Of a stretch of DNA of 64,000 nt, positions 61,858-64,000 are shown in pieces. This DNA comes from Panagrolaimus kolymaensis (taxonomy: Eukaryota > Nematoda > Chromadorea > Rhabditida > Panagrolaimidae). The DNA lies in NCBI GenBank assembly GCA_028622995.1, contig JAJQJQ010000013.1, positions 372,001-436,000 on the forward strand, read 5' to 3'. Position numbers and translations under genes: made by a program. The notes below the pieces were generated by a model. That model was not told where the DNA came from and did no database searches. It saw only the letters and a program-made list of their open reading frames with translations. The stretch's first letter is position 1. Every line of letters begins with the position of its first letter.

Positions 61858-62262
61858 ATGAATGAAAAAGAAGAAGCTTTGAAGGATATCAAGTAAGTTT
61901 TCATCGTCAATTTCTCTATGAACAGTATGATGAAACCATTTATATTTTAGGGAACAACTGGAAAAAATCAAAGAAAACAATCGACAACAAATTCAACTGA
62001 TTACTCTTATGGCAGATGATTATAATCAATATGCAGAAGATGTCGCTAAACTCATCGTAAATCATATAAGAGAGGTAAAGCATTTCCTTTAATTTGTTTC
62101 ATAGTTTTAACAAAGTCGTTTTTTTAGCTACCAAATGAATTGAAGCTGATCGGTATCTATGTTATGGATTCAATTATCAAATTTCAAGGTGATATGCTCG
62201 AAAAATATCGTCGTCTCTTTGGTAATGAAATCGTCAAACTCTTTGTGGATACATTTGAAAAG
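61858..62262 (+). CDS. Pcf11-like CID fragment (second copy, incomplete)
   Basis: Exons 61858-61892, 61951-62074 and 62128-62262 are 35, 124 and 135 nt long, exactly the sizes of the first three exons of the Pcf11 gene at 2836-2436, with introns at the same positions. The third exon differs from copy 1 at only a few residues (FQGDMLEKY against FQSDVLEKY). Together they give the first 98 residues of the CTD-interacting domain. The last CID helix (RSKW..IF in copy 1) was not found before 64000; the donor at 62263 (GTACATGG) would start an intron of over 1.7 kb, or the copy is truncated. An acceptor near 61832 lies upstream of the ATG. Purifying selection in exon 3 suggests a recent or functional paralogue. 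Confidence 0.72.
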
Positions 62263-64000
62263 GTACATGGTTGGAACCATTTCAAAGCCTTCAAAGTTTC
62301 TTTGGTTATATTGATAGCATCCTCCTCTGATGCCTTTTGATTAGATCACTGAACTCACAAAAAGGCTAATAAAAAGGAGCTTTTCACTGTGTTTTCACTC
62401 TTTTCATTTGGTTTGAAAGAGCTGCAGTGGTGCTATCAAACTTTTCAGATTTCGTGATGATCAACAAAAACGTGGCATACATTTTTCATTATGTTTTATA
62501 AGAAAAAAATAAAAAATAACCATTTTTATAATGTTAAGGTTCTTTTTTCTCATTCTCTTGAAACAAGTTCGTTGTTTTTTCGCAAGAGAAAGATTACAAG
62601 ATAGAAAATATGATGAATATGGGAATTCATAATACGAGTTTCTTCCGCGCCTTACTTTTTTTTATACAATAAACTTAATCATATTTTACCCACCACTTTT
62701 TCCTTATATTTTTTATATGTCTTATCCTTGAAGTCTTTTCTCTTAAATATGGGGAGTGGGATTTTAATTGGTTTGATTGATACTTTGATGATTGACTTTT
62801 TTTTGTGAGAAGAAAGATTTTCTGGACATTCGAAATGTCACACGGTACAAAAGTTTTTAACACTTTTGATTGATATACTACCGTTTGCAGTTTCATTTGG
62901 ACCGTATAAAAAAATGTTGTTTACGTTGAACAAAAAAAATTTATCGAAAACAGATGAAATAATTCAACTTTTTTCATGGTTGAATAAGAAAATGACGTCA
63001 TTGGCCTTTTTTGGTTAATGGTGATGACTTTTTAATTGGAACTTTTTTTGTTGATTGATTTAAGCTTCATGGAAATCTTAGACAAGCATCGAATCTTCAT
63101 GGAGTTTCTTTGTTTGTTGCAGAAGATTTTGAAGTACATTTTTTGCTTTTTGGGCTTTTCTCCTTGGAATGGGTTTCACTTCACTACCATAGCGTGTTAA
63201 TCGTGAACTTTGAAATTATAGCGCAAACTTTGCATTCATTAAAAAATTGCATAGGTTCAGCATTTTTATCATTCATACACGGACTTACATGCGCATATTT
63301 TTGGAATAGCGAGAGATAATAACTTAATCAAGAGTAGCTACTTTTAATCGATAATCAGGGCGCCAAAATTTGGTACAAGTTGCTTTTTTCCTTCACCAAA
63401 ACCATCATTTATAAACGAAAAAGTTTATTGTTTTTCGACCGAAAAAAGTCATAAGACTGTTGCATCCTTTTTTAATGCTTTGTAATTATTTAAATATTTG
63501 GTAATTGAAACTACAGCCATCAGAATCATCAGCGAAAAAAATTGAATTGATTATTTTTAAGCGCCTTTTTTGTTTCCACGATGCAATAAAAAATAAGAAC
63601 AACAACCTGATTGGTGTTTGATAGTTTTGGGAGAGAAAAAAATAGATAAAAATCCATCACTAATGCTGACTAACTATTTACTTGCTTTATGCATAATTAG
63701 TAATTTTGAGATAAAACTGACTCATTTATAGCATTAATGAATGAATGCTTTTTAGAAAAAATGGAAAAGGTTGTAAACTTTATAGTCCATATTATGATGT
63801 TAGTAGTTTAGTCTTTCTTTTTTGTTGCTAGGTTGTTTTTTTAAATATTTGCGAGTGTATGTAAAGATAAGTAAGTCTCTGGTATGATTGAAATGCTGAA
63901 TGTAAAAAAGGTTTAATAATAATTTGAAATCAATCTATTTCTTAAAGGGATAATAATTGCAACCGCAATAAAGATACGGTTTATCAAAGCTCATCGAAAA
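62263..64000. other. Downstream of the Pcf11-like fragment, no exon found
   Basis: Searched by eye for a frame matching the fourth Pcf11 exon (AKLFKVRSKW) and for splice-supported frames; none found. The sequence is AT-rich. It is either a long intron of a gene continuing to the right or intergenic sequence after a truncated copy. Confidence 0.4.

Noticed and set aside
1..64000. CRISPR arrays, operons with ribosome binding sites, tRNA or rRNA genes
   Set aside because: The window is eukaryotic with spliced genes. I looked for tRNA T-loop sequences and spacer arrays and found none.

Overview
The window looks like nuclear DNA from a nematode. It is AT-rich, most introns are about 50 bp with GT donors and TTTTCAG/TTTTTAG acceptors, and an acceptor often sits a few bases upstream of the ATG, as expected for spliced-leader trans-splicing. 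The recognisable genes also have nematode counterparts (Pcf11, a MyT1/ZTF-11 zinc-finger protein, an EGG-6/LET-4-type eLRR protein). I assembled gene models by hand from splice sites and reading phase. Species is not determined; a clade IV (panagrolaimid-like) worm is only a guess.

Region by region. 1-2836 (-): most of a Pcf11 gene, 3' end off the left edge. 3817-5721 (-): a nine-exon gene of unknown function. 6691-7894 (+): a C3HC4 RING protein. 8165-8364: a 200-bp palindrome. 8487-8786 (-): a small secreted Gly/Tyr-rich peptide. 9219-9497: a hAT-type MITE made of TTTCCG repeats with an 8-bp target duplication. 9787-21821: a decayed POU-homeobox gene split by an 11.06-kb mobile element. 22498-23476 (-): a four-helix membrane protein. 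24747-25100 (-): a doubtful low-complexity ORF. 27618-32133 (+): a nine-exon leucine-rich-repeat membrane protein. 33508-41981 (-): a MyT1-family gene (ztf-11) with a 5.1-kb intron. 42018-61831: about 20 kb with no gene that I can support, packed with A/T runs. 61858-62262 (+): a second copy of the first three Pcf11 exons, inverted relative to the first.

The centrepiece is the mobile element at 10344-21406. After splicing four introns, its exons form a single 2,688-residue reading frame: a Ulp1-type (C48) cysteine protease, a Helitron-type HUH replication initiator, a Pif1-type helicase, and a C-terminal USP-like (C19) cysteine protease. The element has no long target duplication. It carries a short asymmetric inverted repeat (AAGTTGAGTC near the left end, GACTCAACTT near the right end) and a GC-rich terminal hairpin, and it went in at an AA (TT on the other strand). 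This combination fits Helentron/Helitron2-type elements. Removing it rejoins the POU-specific domain to the POU homeodomain in frame, which locates the insertion to within 2 bp. The left end is a 1.25-kb near-perfect palindrome, and a further TTAA-flanked MITE is nested in its loop.

The other genes appear to be independent, ordinary transcription units. The Pcf11 duplication at the two ends of the window shows that the region has been rearranged.
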